Position numbers and translations under genes: made by a program
Notes under the pieces: generated by a model
Seen by the model: the letters and a program-made list of their open reading frames with translations, nothing else
Databases searched by the model: none
What the model was told of the DNA's origin: nothing
In this document: in pieces, positions 1 through 8,947 of the stretch
How the letters are laid out: each line of letters begins with the position of its first letter
Position numbering within the stretch: position 1 is the stretch's first letter
Assembly (NCBI RefSeq): GCF_001298265.1
Contig: NZ_LGSZ01000017.1
Span: 1 to 52,213 of the forward strand
Direction: 5' to 3'
From: Allobosea vaviloviae
GTDB taxonomy: Bacteria > Pseudomonadota > Alphaproteobacteria > Rhizobiales > Beijerinckiaceae
DNA: 52,213 nucleotides

Positions 1-47
1 TAAAACACGCCCTGCGCACAACACACGCAGCGCACCAAAAGACTTAT

Positions 48-124
<77 letters not shown>

Positions 125-131
125 AAACACC

Positions 132-162
132 AAAACCCCGGCGCTCAACGCGCCGGGGTTTT
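132..162 (+). terminator. Rho-independent terminator of tRNA-fMet
   Basis: A perfect 9-bp stem CCCCGGCGC/GCGCCGGGG (136-144 and 150-158) with a five-base loop, flanked by AAAA on the left and TTTT on the right. It begins 8 bases after the tRNA CCA end, as expected for a monocistronic tRNA transcript. Confidence 0.9.
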
Positions 163-691
163 CGCGTCTCTGGCCGTCGCCCCAAAAGCCCGCCGCCGCG
201 CTAACCCCACAATCGCGCAAAAATCGCGGCGCAGCACCCGAATATCTCGCCCCCGGCGGCCAACCGCGTCCGCGGAGCGGTGACGAGCCGCGCTGACGCG
301 ACGATGAAACCACCCTGGCGGGACCATGGCGTCGCGTCGCGCAAGCCGGCGTCATATCGGTGTCACCTCGCCGCTGTCTGCACTACCACCGTCGGCCAGA
401 TCGAAAGCGGGGACGCAGCGATGAACGCCCACCCTTCGGCCGCTTTGCCCAAGAGCCGCTGTCTCGGCTGGTGCCCGGAGCGATGCGACCAGTGGCCCGC
501 GTGTTTCAGGGCGGCGCGAGCCGGGACCGTCCATCGCAATTGCCGGGTGCGGCATCTGCGGGCAGCATGCGGCGGCGCGCAGGCATGGCTCCTGGCAGAT
601 GCCGGCCCGAGCTGCTTGCCACAACCGCTACAGGGCCGCGCAGGCGGCCAGGTGCTCTCTTTCTTCCAGAACCAGAACAGGGACCGCTTCT
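163..691. other. 529-bp gap without a convincing gene
   Basis: Lies between the tRNA terminator and the polyphosphate kinase. Several open frames cross it in both directions, but none shows a recognisable domain. The best plus-strand frame (from ATG 421) has cysteine-rich content and runs into the kinase start in another frame. The promoter of the kinase gene should lie here; no clear -35/-10 pair was identified. Confidence 0.4.
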
Positions 692-1591
692 ATGAGCACT
701 GATCTCGACCGTATCAAAGCGGAGATCGCCGACAGTTTCGATGAAGAACTCGAGATGCAACTCGAGGAGGACCGCATCGACGAGTTGGTCGCCGAGGGAG
801 TGGCGCCATCGGGATCGACGCTGGACCGAAAGGTCTATTTTCGAGAACTGTTCCGGCTGCAGCATGAGCTGGTGCGGCTGCAGGACTGGATCCAGTACAA
901 GAAGCTCAAGGTGGTCGTGCTGTTCGAGGGGCGCGACTCCGCCGGCAAGGGCGGGGCGATCAAGCGCGTGACGCAGCGGCTCAATCCACGGGTCTGCCGC
1001 GTCGTGGCCCTGCCGGCCCCGACCGAGCGCGAGAGACATCAGTGGTATTTCCAGCGCTATGTGCCGCATCTGCCGACCGCCGGCGAAATGGTGCTGTTCG
1101 ACCGCAGCTGGTACAACCGCGCCGGCGTCGAGCGCGTGATGGGGTTCTGCACGCCCGACGAACTCGAGGAATTCTTCCGTTCCGTCCCGGAATTCGAGCA
1201 CATGCTCGTCCGTTCCGGCGTCATCCTGGTCAAGTACTGGTTCTCGATCACGGATGAGGAACAGGAGTTCCGCTTCCAGATGCGCATCGCCGATCCGCTC
1301 AAGCAGTGGAAGCTCTCGCCGATGGACATGGAAAGCCGTGTCCATTGGGAAGACTACACCCGCGCCAAGGAGGAGATGTTCGACCGGACCCATACCGACT
1401 ACGCACCCTGGTGGGTGGTCGAGGCCGTCGACAAGAAGAAGGCGCGGCTCAACTGCATCGCCCATCTGCTCAGCCAGATCCCGTATGAGGATGTGCCAAA
1501 GCAGGAGATTTCCCTGCCGGAGCGCGTGCGGCACCCGGACTACCAGCGCCATCCCGTCCCGCCGGAACTCTACGTGCCGGACCAGTATTGA
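692..1591 (+). CDS. ppk2: Polyphosphate kinase 2 (PPK2 family)
   Basis: A 299-residue protein of the PPK2 family, which moves phosphate between inorganic polyphosphate and nucleotides in the cytoplasm. Visible motifs are the P-loop-like FEGRDSAGKGG (about residues 78-88), the PTERERHQWYFQRY stretch of the lid region and the Walker B-like FDRSWYNR (Asp about 137). Length fits single-domain PPK2 proteins. The frame stays open upstream to 599, but the added residues resemble nothing; ATG 692, giving MSTDLDRIKAEI, was chosen because the PPK2 N-terminal helix begins there. The gene stands alone, with a strong hairpin downstream. Whether it favours ADP/GDP phosphorylation or the reverse reaction cannot be read from sequence. 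Confidence 0.93.
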   Translation: MSTDLDRIKAEIADSFDEELEMQLEEDRIDELVAEGVAPSGSTLDRKVYFRELFRLQHELVRLQDWIQYKKLKVVVLFEGRDSAGKGGAIKRVTQRLNPRVCRVVALPAPTERERHQWYFQRYVPHLPTAGEMVLFDRSWYNRAGVERVMGFCTPDELEEFFRSVPEFEHMLVRSGVILVKYWFSITDEEQEFRFQMRIADPLKQWKLSPMDMESRVHWEDYTRAKEEMFDRTHTDYAPWWVVEAVDKKKARLNCIAHLLSQIPYEDVPKQEISLPERVRHPDYQRHPVPPELYVPDQY

Positions 1592-1628
1592 GCGCATGAC
1601 AGGCGAGCGCGTCGATCGTTGCCAAGCT

Positions 1629-1655
1629 GCGGGCCGCCTCGCCGAGGCGGCCCGC
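1629..1655 (+). terminator. Strong GC hairpin after ppk2
   Basis: A 12-bp perfect stem (1629-1640 with 1644-1655, core GGGCCGCCTC/GAGGCGGCCC) 37 bases after the ppk2 stop. It is followed by CGGGTTT, so the T tract is weak. It probably ends or stabilises the ppk2 transcript. The remaining gap to 1970 shows nothing beyond a possible 34-codon frame from 1804 with no known relatives. Confidence 0.55.
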
Positions 1656-1970
1656 TCGGGTTTCAGGACAGCCACATCTCGCTGCCTTCGCGCGAGGTGA
1701 GCGGAGGGAGGGCCTGCCGCCTCGACGGGTGCAGGGGTCGTCGTTCGGGATGGGCGGTTGGGTGATCGCTGTCGCCGTGCAAACACTCCGCCGCGTTACA
1801 GCCATGTCATTGCGCTGTCGGGACGTCTCGTTCCCGATCATGGGGCTGTTGCGCGACGGGCTGAGCATCGCCATCGGCCCCCGGGGCAAGATGGAGCGAG
1901 CCGATTAGATCATTCGTCGGGCCGTCATGAAATCTGTAGATATCATCGGACTCGCACGCACGGGGTTCAG

Positions 1971-4340
1971 ATGGATTATTTCAGGCGCTTCACTTTCCTG
2001 TTCGCGACGCCGAACTTCGATGCGGAGGATCTCGAGGGCATCCGCTTCCATCAGATCGTCGACGAAATCGAGAGGTCCGGCTTCGAGGTCGTCAAGGCGC
2101 GCAAGCTCGAAGACGCCGAGATCGCTGTCCAGACTGACGCTGCCATCGGCTGCATGGTCGTCGACTGGGGCAAGAAGGGCCTCGAGGGCAAGACCGCCTC
2201 GCTGATCAATTTGATGCGCCGGCGCGGACTCGAATTCCCGATCATCCTGCTGATCCGCCGCAAGCGTTTCGAGGACGTGCCGGTCGAAGTCCTCGACTTC
2301 ATCGACGGCTATATCTTCCTGTCCGAGGAAACCCCGCCCTTCATTGCCAAGAGCCTGATCAGCCGCCTCAAGCAATATGCCGAGACGCTGAAGACGCCGT
2401 TCTTCGGCGCGCTGGTCGATTATGCAGAGGAGGGCAACCATCTCTGGACCTGCCCCGGCCATAATGGCGGCGTGTTCTACAGCCGCAGCCCGATCGGCCG
2501 GGTCTTCATGGAGCATCTCGGCGAGGCGGTCTTCCGCGACGACCTCGACAATTCCGTGCTCGACCTCGGCGACCTGCTGACCCATGAGGGCCCCGCCCTC
2601 AAGGCCCAGAAGGAAGCCGCCCAGATATTCGGGGCGGAGAAGACCTATTTCGTGCTCAACGGCACCTCGACCTCCAACAAGGTCGCGCTGGCGGCACTGG
2701 TCACCGATGGCGACCTCGTGCTGTTCGACCGCAACAACCACAAGGCCGCCCATCACGGCGCGCTGCTGATCTCCGGCGGCATCCCGGTCTACATCCCCAC
2801 GGCGCGCAATGCCTGGGGGCTGATCGGCCCGATGCGCTGGGACACCTTCGACGAGGAGGCGCTGCGCGAGCGCATCCGCACCAACCCGCTGGTCAAGGAC
2901 CCTGACGCCTGGAAGAAGCCCCGCCCCTTCCGCGTCGCGGTCGTCGAGCAATGCACCTATGACGGCACGATTCACAGCGCCGAGATGATCCTCCAGCGCA
3001 TCGGGCATCTCTGCGACTACATCATGTTCGACGAGGCCTGGGCCGGCTTCATGAAGTTCCACCCGCTCTATGCCGGGCGCTTCGCCATGGGGCTGAAGGA
3101 TCTCGGCCCGGATTCGCCAGGCATCATCGCCACGCAATCGACCCACAAGCAGCTGGCGAGCTTCAGCCAGGCCTCGCAGATTCACATGAAGGACCGGCAC
3201 ATCAAGGGCCAGAAGCGGCGCGTCGAGCACCGCCGCTTCAATGAGAGCTTCATGCAATACGCCTCGACCTCGCCCTTCTACCCGCTCTTCGCCTCGCTCG
3301 ATGTCGGCGCGCAGATGATGAAGGGGCGTTCGGGCGAAGTGCTCTGGGACGACACGATCCGGCTCGGCATCGAGCTGCGCAAGAAGATCAGGGCGGTCCG
3401 CCGCGAATTCGAGGAGAAGGAGGCGCGGCTCGAGCGCCGCTGGTTCTTCGAGCCCTTCGTGCCTGACCGGGTGTCGATTCCCGATGCGGCGCGGCCCGGG
3501 GCCGTGCATGACGTCGCCTGGGAAATGGTCGCCACCGACCAACTCGCCAGCGACCCGGCCTTCTGGCAGCTCGCGCCCGGCGCGGGCTGGCACGGCTTCG
3601 CGGATATGGAGCCGGGCTTCGCCATGACCGACCCCAACAAGCTCACCCTGCTTACGCCCGGCTTCGACCGCAAGACCGGCGCCTATGAAGAGCACGGCAT
3701 CCCCGCGCCGGTCGTCGCCCAGTTCCTGCGCGAGAACCGCATCGTCGCTGAGAAGAACGACCTCAACTCGCTGCTCTTCCTGCTGACGCCGGGCGTCGAG
3801 GCCAGCAAGGCCGGGACGCTGATCAGCGGGCTCGTCGCTTTCAAGAAGCTGCATGACGACAACGCTCTGATGGAAGACGCCATTCCGGAGTTCTATCGGC
3901 GCAGGCCGGCGCGCTATGACGGCGTGCGCCTGCGCGACCTCTGTGGAGAGATGCACCGCTTCTTCCGTGATCATCAGGTCAGCGACCTGCAGAACCGGCA
4001 ATTCTCGCGGGAGCATCTGCCGGAGATGGTGATGTCGCCGCATGACGCTGCGCGCTGCCTCGTGCGCAACGATGTCGACTATCTGCCGATCGATTCGATC
4101 GCCGGACGCATCGCCACCACACCTTTCGTCGTCTACCCCCCAGGGATCGCCACCATCGTGCCCGGCGAGCGACTATGCGAGCGGGCCAAGCCCATGATCG
4201 ACTATCTCAAGATGTTCGAGGCCTCCTTCAACGCCTTCCCGGGCTTCGAGGTCGAGATCCAGGGTGTCTATCGCGAGCTTGATGCAGACGGTCGGGTCCG
4301 CCTGCACACCTATGTGGTCAGCGAGCCGGCCGGGCACTGA
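1971..4340 (+). CDS. Orn/Lys/Arg decarboxylase, PLP-dependent (arginine decarboxylase-like)
   Basis: A 789-residue member of the prokaryotic class I basic amino acid decarboxylases (fold type I aminotransferase superfamily), which convert arginine, lysine or ornithine to agmatine, cadaverine or putrescine. The first ~130 residues form the receiver-like wing domain. The core carries DEAWAGF and the PLP-lysine motif STHKQLASFSQAS (Lys about 393). The C-terminal third holds the conserved PPGIATIVPGER. Length fits AdiA/CadA/SpeC-type enzymes. The frame is open to 1758, but the wing domain begins at MDYFRRFTFLFATP, so ATG 1971 is used; no strong ribosome site is seen. Specificity between Arg, Lys and Orn is not settled by motifs. 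The acetyltransferase downstream begins 14 bases after the stop, so the two are likely co-transcribed. Confidence 0.92.
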   Translation: MDYFRRFTFLFATPNFDAEDLEGIRFHQIVDEIERSGFEVVKARKLEDAEIAVQTDAAIGCMVVDWGKKGLEGKTASLINLMRRRGLEFPIILLIRRKRFEDVPVEVLDFIDGYIFLSEETPPFIAKSLISRLKQYAETLKTPFFGALVDYAEEGNHLWTCPGHNGGVFYSRSPIGRVFMEHLGEAVFRDDLDNSVLDLGDLLTHEGPALKAQKEAAQIFGAEKTYFVLNGTSTSNKVALAALVTDGDLVLFDRNNHKAAHHGALLISGGIPVYIPTARNAWGLIGPMRWDTFDEEALRERIRTNPLVKDPDAWKKPRPFRVAVVEQCTYDGTIHSAEMILQRIGHLCDYIMFDEAWAGFMKFHPLYAGRFAMGLKDLGPDSPGIIATQSTHKQLASFSQASQIHMKDRHIKGQKRRVEHRRFNESFMQYASTSPFYPLFASLDVGAQMMKGRSGEVLWDDTIRLGIELRKKIRAVRREFEEKEARLERRWFFEPFVPDRVSIPDAARPGAVHDVAWEMVATDQLASDPAFWQLAPGAGWHGFADMEPGFAMTDPNKLTLLTPGFDRKTGAYEEHGIPAPVVAQFLRENRIVAEKNDLNSLLFLLTPGVEASKAGTLISGLVAFKKLHDDNALMEDAIPEFYRRRPARYDGVRLRDLCGEMHRFFRDHQVSDLQNRQFSREHLPEMVMSPHDAARCLVRNDVDYLPIDSIAGRIATTPFVVYPPGIATIVPGERLCERAKPMIDYLKMFEASFNAFPGFEVEIQGVYRELDADGRVRLHTYVVSEPAGH

Positions 4341-4354
4341 GGTCGAACGACGCC

Positions 4355-4912
4355 ATGGATGCTGACCTGCCGATCTTCGTGCGTCCCTCGCGGGACGACG
4401 ATGTGGAACCCATGCTGGCAATCTATCGCCGGCATATCCGCCGCGGTATCGAGGCCGGGGTCGAGGAGACAGGCACCCCGCTGCCGGACGATCTGAAGGA
4501 CCGCCGGAAGAACCTGCGCAACCGCCGCCTGCCGCATCTGGTGGCGACGCGCGGCGGCGAGGTGGTGGGCTACGCCTATGTCGTTCTCTTTCGCAAGCGT
4601 CCGGCCTATCGCTTCACGGTGAAGCATTCGATCTATGTGCATCACGAGCATCTCGGACGCGGCATCGGGAGGCTGCTCATGCAGGCGCTGATCGATGCCT
4701 GCGCAGCGGCCGGCTTTCGCCAGATGATCGGCTATATCGACGCGGAAAACACCGCTTCGCTGGCGCTTCACGAACGCTTCGGCTTCATCAGGGTCGGGCT
4801 GCTGCCGGGTGTCGCCTATCGCTATGGCAAATGGTCCGACAGCGTGATGGTGCAGCGCTCGCTCGGCGCCGGCGCGACCCTGCCGGCCATAGGCGACGCC
4901 GCTCTGCGGTGA
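4355..4912 (+). CDS. GNAT family N-acetyltransferase (phosphinothricin acetyltransferase-like)
   Basis: A 185-residue GNAT acetyltransferase. The acetyl-CoA motif A is visible as HEHLGRGIGRLLMQALID, preceded by the KHSIYVH strand and followed by GYIDAENTASLALHERFGF, the pattern of the Pat/MddA subgroup that acetylates small amines or amino acid analogues such as phosphinothricin and methionine sulfoximine. It starts 14 bases after the decarboxylase stop, so acetylation of the decarboxylation product (a polyamine) is a reasonable but unproven idea. The next genes converge on it from the minus strand. Confidence 0.85.
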   Translation: MDADLPIFVRPSRDDDVEPMLAIYRRHIRRGIEAGVEETGTPLPDDLKDRRKNLRNRRLPHLVATRGGEVVGYAYVVLFRKRPAYRFTVKHSIYVHHEHLGRGIGRLLMQALIDACAAAGFRQMIGYIDAENTASLALHERFGFIRVGLLPGVAYRYGKWSDSVMVQRSLGAGATLPAIGDAALR

Positions 4913-4971
4913 CGTTTGGATGGCGGTCTCCATCTGGCGTGCGCCGGGGCGGAGGCGATCGCTTGAGCCGG

Positions 4972-6246
4972 CTAGCGTAGCATCTTCGGCAGCCAGAGGG
5001 TCAGTTCGGGAAAGACGGTGATGATGGCGAGCGCGCCGAACAGCGGAATGTAGAAGGGCAGCAGCGCCTTGAAGATCGCCGGCATCGGCGCCTTGGCGAT
5101 ATCCGCCAGCAGGAACAAAGCGAGCCCCATCGGCGGCGTCAGCAGGCCGATCATCAGGTTGAAGATGAAGATGATGCCGAGATGGACCGGATCGACGCCG
5201 GCCAGCACCAGCGGCGCGCTGACGAGCGGCGCGACGAGCAGCGTCGCCGTGGTCGAATCCAGGAACATGCCGACGACCAGCAGCAGGCCGTTGACGATCA
5301 GCAGCAGCACGAGCGGATCGGTCGAGAGCGACAGGATCGTGCGGGTGAAGGTCTGCGGCAGTTGCTCGATCGTCAGGATCCAGCCGAACAGCGCCGCCGC
5401 CGAGACGATGATCAGCACCGCCGAGGTCGTCTTGACCGTGTCGAACAGCGCAAAGCGCAGGCGCGCCCAGCTCATGCCGCCATAGAAGACGAAGGTGATC
5501 AGCAGGATGTAGACCACGGTCACCGAGGCGGCCTCCGTCGGCGTGAAGATGCCGAGCAGCATGCCGCCGACCAGCAGGATCGGCGTGAACAGCGCCGGAG
5601 CCGCCGGCAGGAAGGTCGACCAGATCTCGCGCAGGCTCGGCCAGGTCCGCGAGCGCGGATGGCCGTGGCGATGCGCCAGCCAGGCGACTGTCGCCATCAG
5701 CAGCGTGACATACATCAGGGCGGGCATGATGCCGGCGACCAGCAGCTGCACGATCGAGACGCTGGTGACCGATCCGTAGATGATGATCGGGATCGAGGGC
5801 GGAAAGATCGGTCCGACCACGGCCGAGGCGCCGGTGATCGCGGCGGCATAGGCGCGAGAGAAGCCCGCATTGACCATGGCGCGGATCTCGATGCGCCCGA
5901 GACCGCCGATATCGGCGAGCGCGGCGCCCGAGGTGCCCGAGAAGATCAGCGAGCCGATGACGTTGACCTGTGCCAGCCCACCGGGGACGCGTCCGGCGAC
6001 GGTGTGGGCGAAGCGGTAGATGTCGCTGGTGATGCCGCTCTGGTTCATCAGGCTGCCGACGAAGATGAACACCGGCACGGCGACCAGCGGGAACGAGTCG
6101 AGCGCATAGGTCATGCGCTGCGCGATCAGCTCCATCGGGAAACCGGCGAAGAAGACGTAGAGCAGCGCCGGCACGGCGATGGCGACGACGACCGGGAAGC
6201 CGAGGATGAAGAAGGCGACGAAGGCGAGGATGACGACGAAGGACAT
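4972..6246 (-). CDS. dctM: TRAP transporter large membrane subunit DctM (system 1)
   Basis: A 424-residue, highly hydrophobic DctM-type permease, the channel-forming subunit of a sodium-driven tripartite (TRAP) importer for organic acids. The start MSFVVILAFVAFFILGFP, the GVPVFIFVGSLMNQSG-like second region and the C-terminal GLLTPPMGLALFLL are family signatures; about 12 membrane segments are expected. It is the last gene of the long minus-strand operon, 18 bases after dctQ, and its partner receptor is the dctP at 6990-7988. Confidence 0.95.
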   Translation of the reverse strand: MSFVVILAFVAFFILGFPVVVAIAVPALLYVFFAGFPMELIAQRMTYALDSFPLVAVPVFIFVGSLMNQSGITSDIYRFAHTVAGRVPGGLAQVNVIGSLIFSGTSGAALADIGGLGRIEIRAMVNAGFSRAYAAAITGASAVVGPIFPPSIPIIIYGSVTSVSIVQLLVAGIMPALMYVTLLMATVAWLAHRHGHPRSRTWPSLREIWSTFLPAAPALFTPILLVGGMLLGIFTPTEAASVTVVYILLITFVFYGGMSWARLRFALFDTVKTTSAVLIIVSAAALFGWILTIEQLPQTFTRTILSLSTDPLVLLLIVNGLLLVVGMFLDSTTATLLVAPLVSAPLVLAGVDPVHLGIIFIFNLMIGLLTPPMGLALFLLADIAKAPMPAIFKALLPFYIPLFGALAIITVFPELTLWLPKMLR

Positions 6247-6264
6247 GGGATGCGTTCCGCTCGC

Positions 6265-6870
6265 TCAGATCTTCATCTCGGGCGGCAGGTCGAGCTCTTC
6301 CTCGGGCTCCATCTCCTGGGGGAAGCTGACATAGAGCGGCCTGTCCTGCAGCACTTTAATGAGCTGGATCCCGCATTCGGTCGTGGTCATCGTGAAGCTG
6401 ACGAAGGCGGCCCCGAGGAAGAGCCAATAGGGCATGCCCAGGGTCGGCGTGGCATTGTCGAGATTGCTGGAGATCGCGATCAGGCTGGCGACGGCGGCGG
6501 TCGCGAAGGTTGCGATGGCGACGATCGCCGTGACCAGCTTGACGCTTCGGACGAAGCGTTTGGGGCAGAGGGAGAGGATCTCCTCCATGCGGATATTGGC
6601 GCCGCCCGCCGCGACATAGGGCAGTGCGATGAAGACCGTGCAGATCAGCATGAAGCGCGCGAGCTCCTCGGCCCCGATCAGCGGCGCGCCGACGATTTCG
6701 CGCGCGACAACCTGGAGGAACGGCAAGGTCACCATCGCGATCAGCATGACGAGGCTGCCCCAGCGAAAGACCCAGCGCAGCGGCTCCATCGCGCGGTCGA
6801 TCGCATAGGTGCGGCTGTCGACGGCGATGGACGCAACGGGCGCGTCGGCGATGAGCGTCTCGGCGTGCAT
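6265..6870 (-). CDS. dctQ: TRAP transporter small membrane subunit DctQ (system 1)
   Basis: A 201-residue protein with four predicted membrane segments and the DctQ pattern (REIVGAPLIGAEELARFMLI, then PYVAAGGANIRMEEI). It pairs with DctM in the inner membrane. The N-terminal ~30 and acidic C-terminal ~20 residues are soluble. It lies between dctP (119-bp gap holding a hairpin) and dctM (18-bp gap) in the operon. Confidence 0.93.
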   Translation of the reverse strand: MHAETLIADAPVASIAVDSRTYAIDRAMEPLRWVFRWGSLVMLIAMVTLPFLQVVAREIVGAPLIGAEELARFMLICTVFIALPYVAAGGANIRMEEILSLCPKRFVRSVKLVTAIVAIATFATAAVASLIAISSNLDNATPTLGMPYWLFLGAAFVSFTMTTTECGIQLIKVLQDRPLYVSFPQEMEPEEELDLPPEMKI

Positions 6871-6936
6871 GGGACAGGTCTCGCTGGCAACGGACGGAAT
6901 GGAAATCGCCCGCGCGCAGGGCCGGGCCGGGAGCGG

Positions 6937-6961
6937 ACCGGGCGGCGCGAGGTCGCCCGGT
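6937..6961 (-). other. Intercistronic hairpin between dctP and dctQ (system 1)
   Basis: Perfect 8-bp arms ACCGGGCG/CGCCCGGT (6937-6944, 6954-6961) around a nine-base loop, just downstream of the dctP stop. No T tract follows, so it is more likely an mRNA-stabilising element that raises receptor yield over the membrane subunits than a full terminator. Confidence 0.45.
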
Positions 6962-6989
6962 CGTCAGAAGGCTCAGGAGGCCGAACGCC

Positions 6990-7988
6990 TCACTTCACGG
7001 CGGCGATGCGCTCGATATAGGGGCCCCAGCTCGGAAAATCGGTGCGGACCTGAGCGGAGACGGCCTTGCGGAAGTCCTCGACCTTGAGGCCGTCTGCCGC
7101 GGTGACGAACGTCATGCCCTTCTTCTTCAACTCGTCGATCAGCTTGGTCTCGGCTTCGTTGCCGAGCTTCAGCGTCTCCTCGCCGATCTCGGCGGCCGTG
7201 GCCGAGATGATGGCGCGGTCCTTCTCGGGGATCGACTGCCAGGTGCGCTCGTTGATGAAGACCGGCAGCACGTTCTGCATGTGGCTGGTCAGCATGACAT
7301 GCGTCTGCACCTCGTAGAGCTTGTTGGCGTTGATCATGGTCAGCGGGTTCTCCTGCCCGATCACCATGCCGGTCATCAGCGCGGTAGGCAGTTCACCGAC
7401 CTCGACCGGGGTCGGAATGGCGCCCATGCCCTTGATCATCGTGGTCCAGAGCTGAAGCGGCACGCCGCGGAAGCGCTTGTCCTTGAGATCGGCCGGCGAA
7501 TAGACCGCCATCTTCGCCGTCATCTGGCGGGCGCCGCGATAGAGCCGGCCGATGATGCGGATATTGGCGGTGGCGACGAGCTTGTCGGAGAGCTCCTTCA
7601 TCACCTCCGACTTGGCCGGGTCGGTCGCGTTCATGGCATGGGAGCCGTCGCGATAGGCGAAGGGCGCGGCGAAGACGGCGATGTCCGGGCTCAGCCGGGC
7701 GAGCGAGGCGAATTCGTGATGCGCCAGCGGGATCGCGCCGCTGCGGACTCCATCGACGGTCTCCTGCGCGCCACCGAGCTGCGAATTCGGGAAGACCTGG
7801 ACCTTGACGCGCCCTTCCGTGCGCTGGTTGACGCGCTTGGCGAATTCCTCGGCGTACCAGTACTGGATGTCGCCTTCCGAGCCGACATGGGCATAGCGGA
7901 TCGTGACCTGCGCCTGTGCCTGCAGTCCGAGTCCAACGGACAGGCCGAGGCCGAGGGCCAGCATCTTCAAGGCGTCGCGCTTCTTCAT
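6990..7988 (-). CDS. dctP: TRAP transporter solute-binding protein DctP (system 1)
   Basis: A 332-residue periplasmic receptor. The N-terminus MKKRDALKMLALGLGL through QAQA is a signal peptide. The mature part shows the DctP pattern: IRYAHVGSEGDIQYWYAEEFAKR, then VQVFPNSQLGG and the helix-anchoring RFRGVPLQLW region with the conserved Arg that usually binds the substrate carboxylate. The open frame extends far upstream, but ATG 7988 is preceded by a good GGGAGGAT ribosome site. It is followed by its own dctQ and dctM. The ligand is probably a carboxylic acid linked to the CoA and lactone enzymes upstream in the operon. Confidence 0.94.
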   Translation of the reverse strand: MKKRDALKMLALGLGLSVGLGLQAQAQVTIRYAHVGSEGDIQYWYAEEFAKRVNQRTEGRVKVQVFPNSQLGGAQETVDGVRSGAIPLAHHEFASLARLSPDIAVFAAPFAYRDGSHAMNATDPAKSEVMKELSDKLVATANIRIIGRLYRGARQMTAKMAVYSPADLKDKRFRGVPLQLWTTMIKGMGAIPTPVEVGELPTALMTGMVIGQENPLTMINANKLYEVQTHVMLTSHMQNVLPVFINERTWQSIPEKDRAIISATAAEIGEETLKLGNEAETKLIDELKKKGMTFVTAADGLKVEDFRKAVSAQVRTDFPSWGPYIERIAAVK

Positions 7989-8032
7989 GGTATCCTCCCG
8001 TTTTGTTTTTATGATTGTCGAACGGCCCGCTG

Positions 8033-8947
8033 TCAGAGCCGGTAGAGCCTCGCCGCGTTGTCGTGGAACAGGCGCATCCGGTCTTCTTCGGACCGGTCTG
8101 CCGTGGCAGCGAGGAAGCCTGAGAAGATCGTGTCGAAATCGCCGACGAGGCTGTCGACGGGAAAGTTGCTGGCGAACATCGCTCGTTCGACGCCGAAGAT
8201 CGCGATCGCGTCGCGAATGATGGCTGCGTTGCCGGCCTGCGCCCAGGCGATGCCGGGCCGGCCGATGCCGGAGATCTTGAGGGCGATGTTGGGCTGGGCG
8301 GCAGCCGTTTCGAGCGCGCGGCGCCACGCCGCCAGTGCCTCGGGGCTGCGGTCGGCAGGCAAGGCGGTGTGGTTGATGATGATCTGCGTTTCCGGCAGGT
8401 CGCGCGCCAGCTCCGCTGCCGCATCGAGATGCCACCATGGCGTCTGCAGATCGTAGGACAGGCCGTTGCGGGCGAGCTGCGCATAGCCCTCGCGCCAGGC
8501 GGGATCGTCCATCGAACCGGGCTGGCCGCGCCTGGCGTCGCCCGCGCTCGCGGCAGCGGCGGGCTTGTGCCTTATGCCGCGCACGATCGGGATCGCCGCA
8601 TGGGCAGCCAGAAGCTCGGCCGCGCCGGGGTCGGCGAGGTCGCACCAGGCGACCACGGCCGAGGGCAATCCGTGTTCGGCGGCAACGGCCGCGATCCAGC
8701 GGCTCTCGCTCAAGGCGTTGGAACGCTCCCATTCCGCCTCGACGTAGACGGAGGCCGTCACCGGCCAGCCGGCGGTGTCGCGGCGGTAGTCGGCCGGCAT
8801 GTAGCTCTTGCGGATGGCTGAGTAGTCGCCGTAGCGGAACGGGATCGGCGGCTCGTCGCTGAGCCAGGGATGACGGTTGGCGTCGAGATCCCAGACATGG
8901 TGATGCGCATCGATCACCGCGCTCGGCTTTTGCGGCGCGCTTGCCAT
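8033..8947 (-). CDS. Amidohydrolase family 2 (lactonase-like metal-dependent hydrolase)
   Basis: A 304-residue TIM-barrel hydrolase of the amidohydrolase_2 family, which includes L-fuconolactonase, 4-sulfomuconolactonase and 2-pyrone-4,6-dicarboxylate hydrolase. Motifs: the N-terminal metal-binding VIDAHHHVWD (about residues 11-20), the barrel strand INHTALP and the C-terminal FASNFPVDSL with its active-site Asp. The start MASAPQKP was chosen because its ATG overlaps the stop of the upstream dehydrogenase as ATGA; the longer frame is only a shadow. Context suggests hydrolysis of a lactone or cyclic ester imported by the TRAP systems. The exact substrate is unknown. Confidence 0.86.
   Translation of the reverse strand: MASAPQKPSAVIDAHHHVWDLDANRHPWLSDEPPIPFRYGDYSAIRKSYMPADYRRDTAGWPVTASVYVEAEWERSNALSESRWIAAVAAEHGLPSAVVAWCDLADPGAAELLAAHAAIPIVRGIRHKPAAAASAGDARRGQPGSMDDPAWREGYAQLARNGLSYDLQTPWWHLDAAAELARDLPETQIIINHTALPADRSPEALAAWRRALETAAAQPNIALKISGIGRPGIAWAQAGNAAIIRDAIAIFGVERAMFASNFPVDSLVGDFDTIFSGFLAATADRSEEDRMRLFHDNAARLYRL

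Noticed and set aside
421..702. Cysteine-rich 93-codon frame before ppk2
   Set aside because: Contains several Cys in a suggestive pattern, but has weaker codon bias than neighbours, no ribosome site and overlaps the ppk2 start.
506..1786. Long minus-strand open frame opposite ppk2
   Set aside because: Antisense shadow of a clear PPK2 gene in GC-rich DNA; the translation is His/Arg-rich with no domain.
1804..1908. 34-codon frame before the decarboxylase
   Set aside because: No ribosome site, no relatives; likely chance.
1905..4043. 712-codon minus-strand frame opposite the decarboxylase
   Set aside because: Antisense shadow; GC-rich codon bias on the other strand keeps it open. No family features.
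5182..7020. 612-codon plus-strand frame rich in Asp, Arg and Gln opposite the TRAP genes
   Set aside because: Mirrors DctM/DctQ in antisense; low-complexity charged composition is typical of such shadows.
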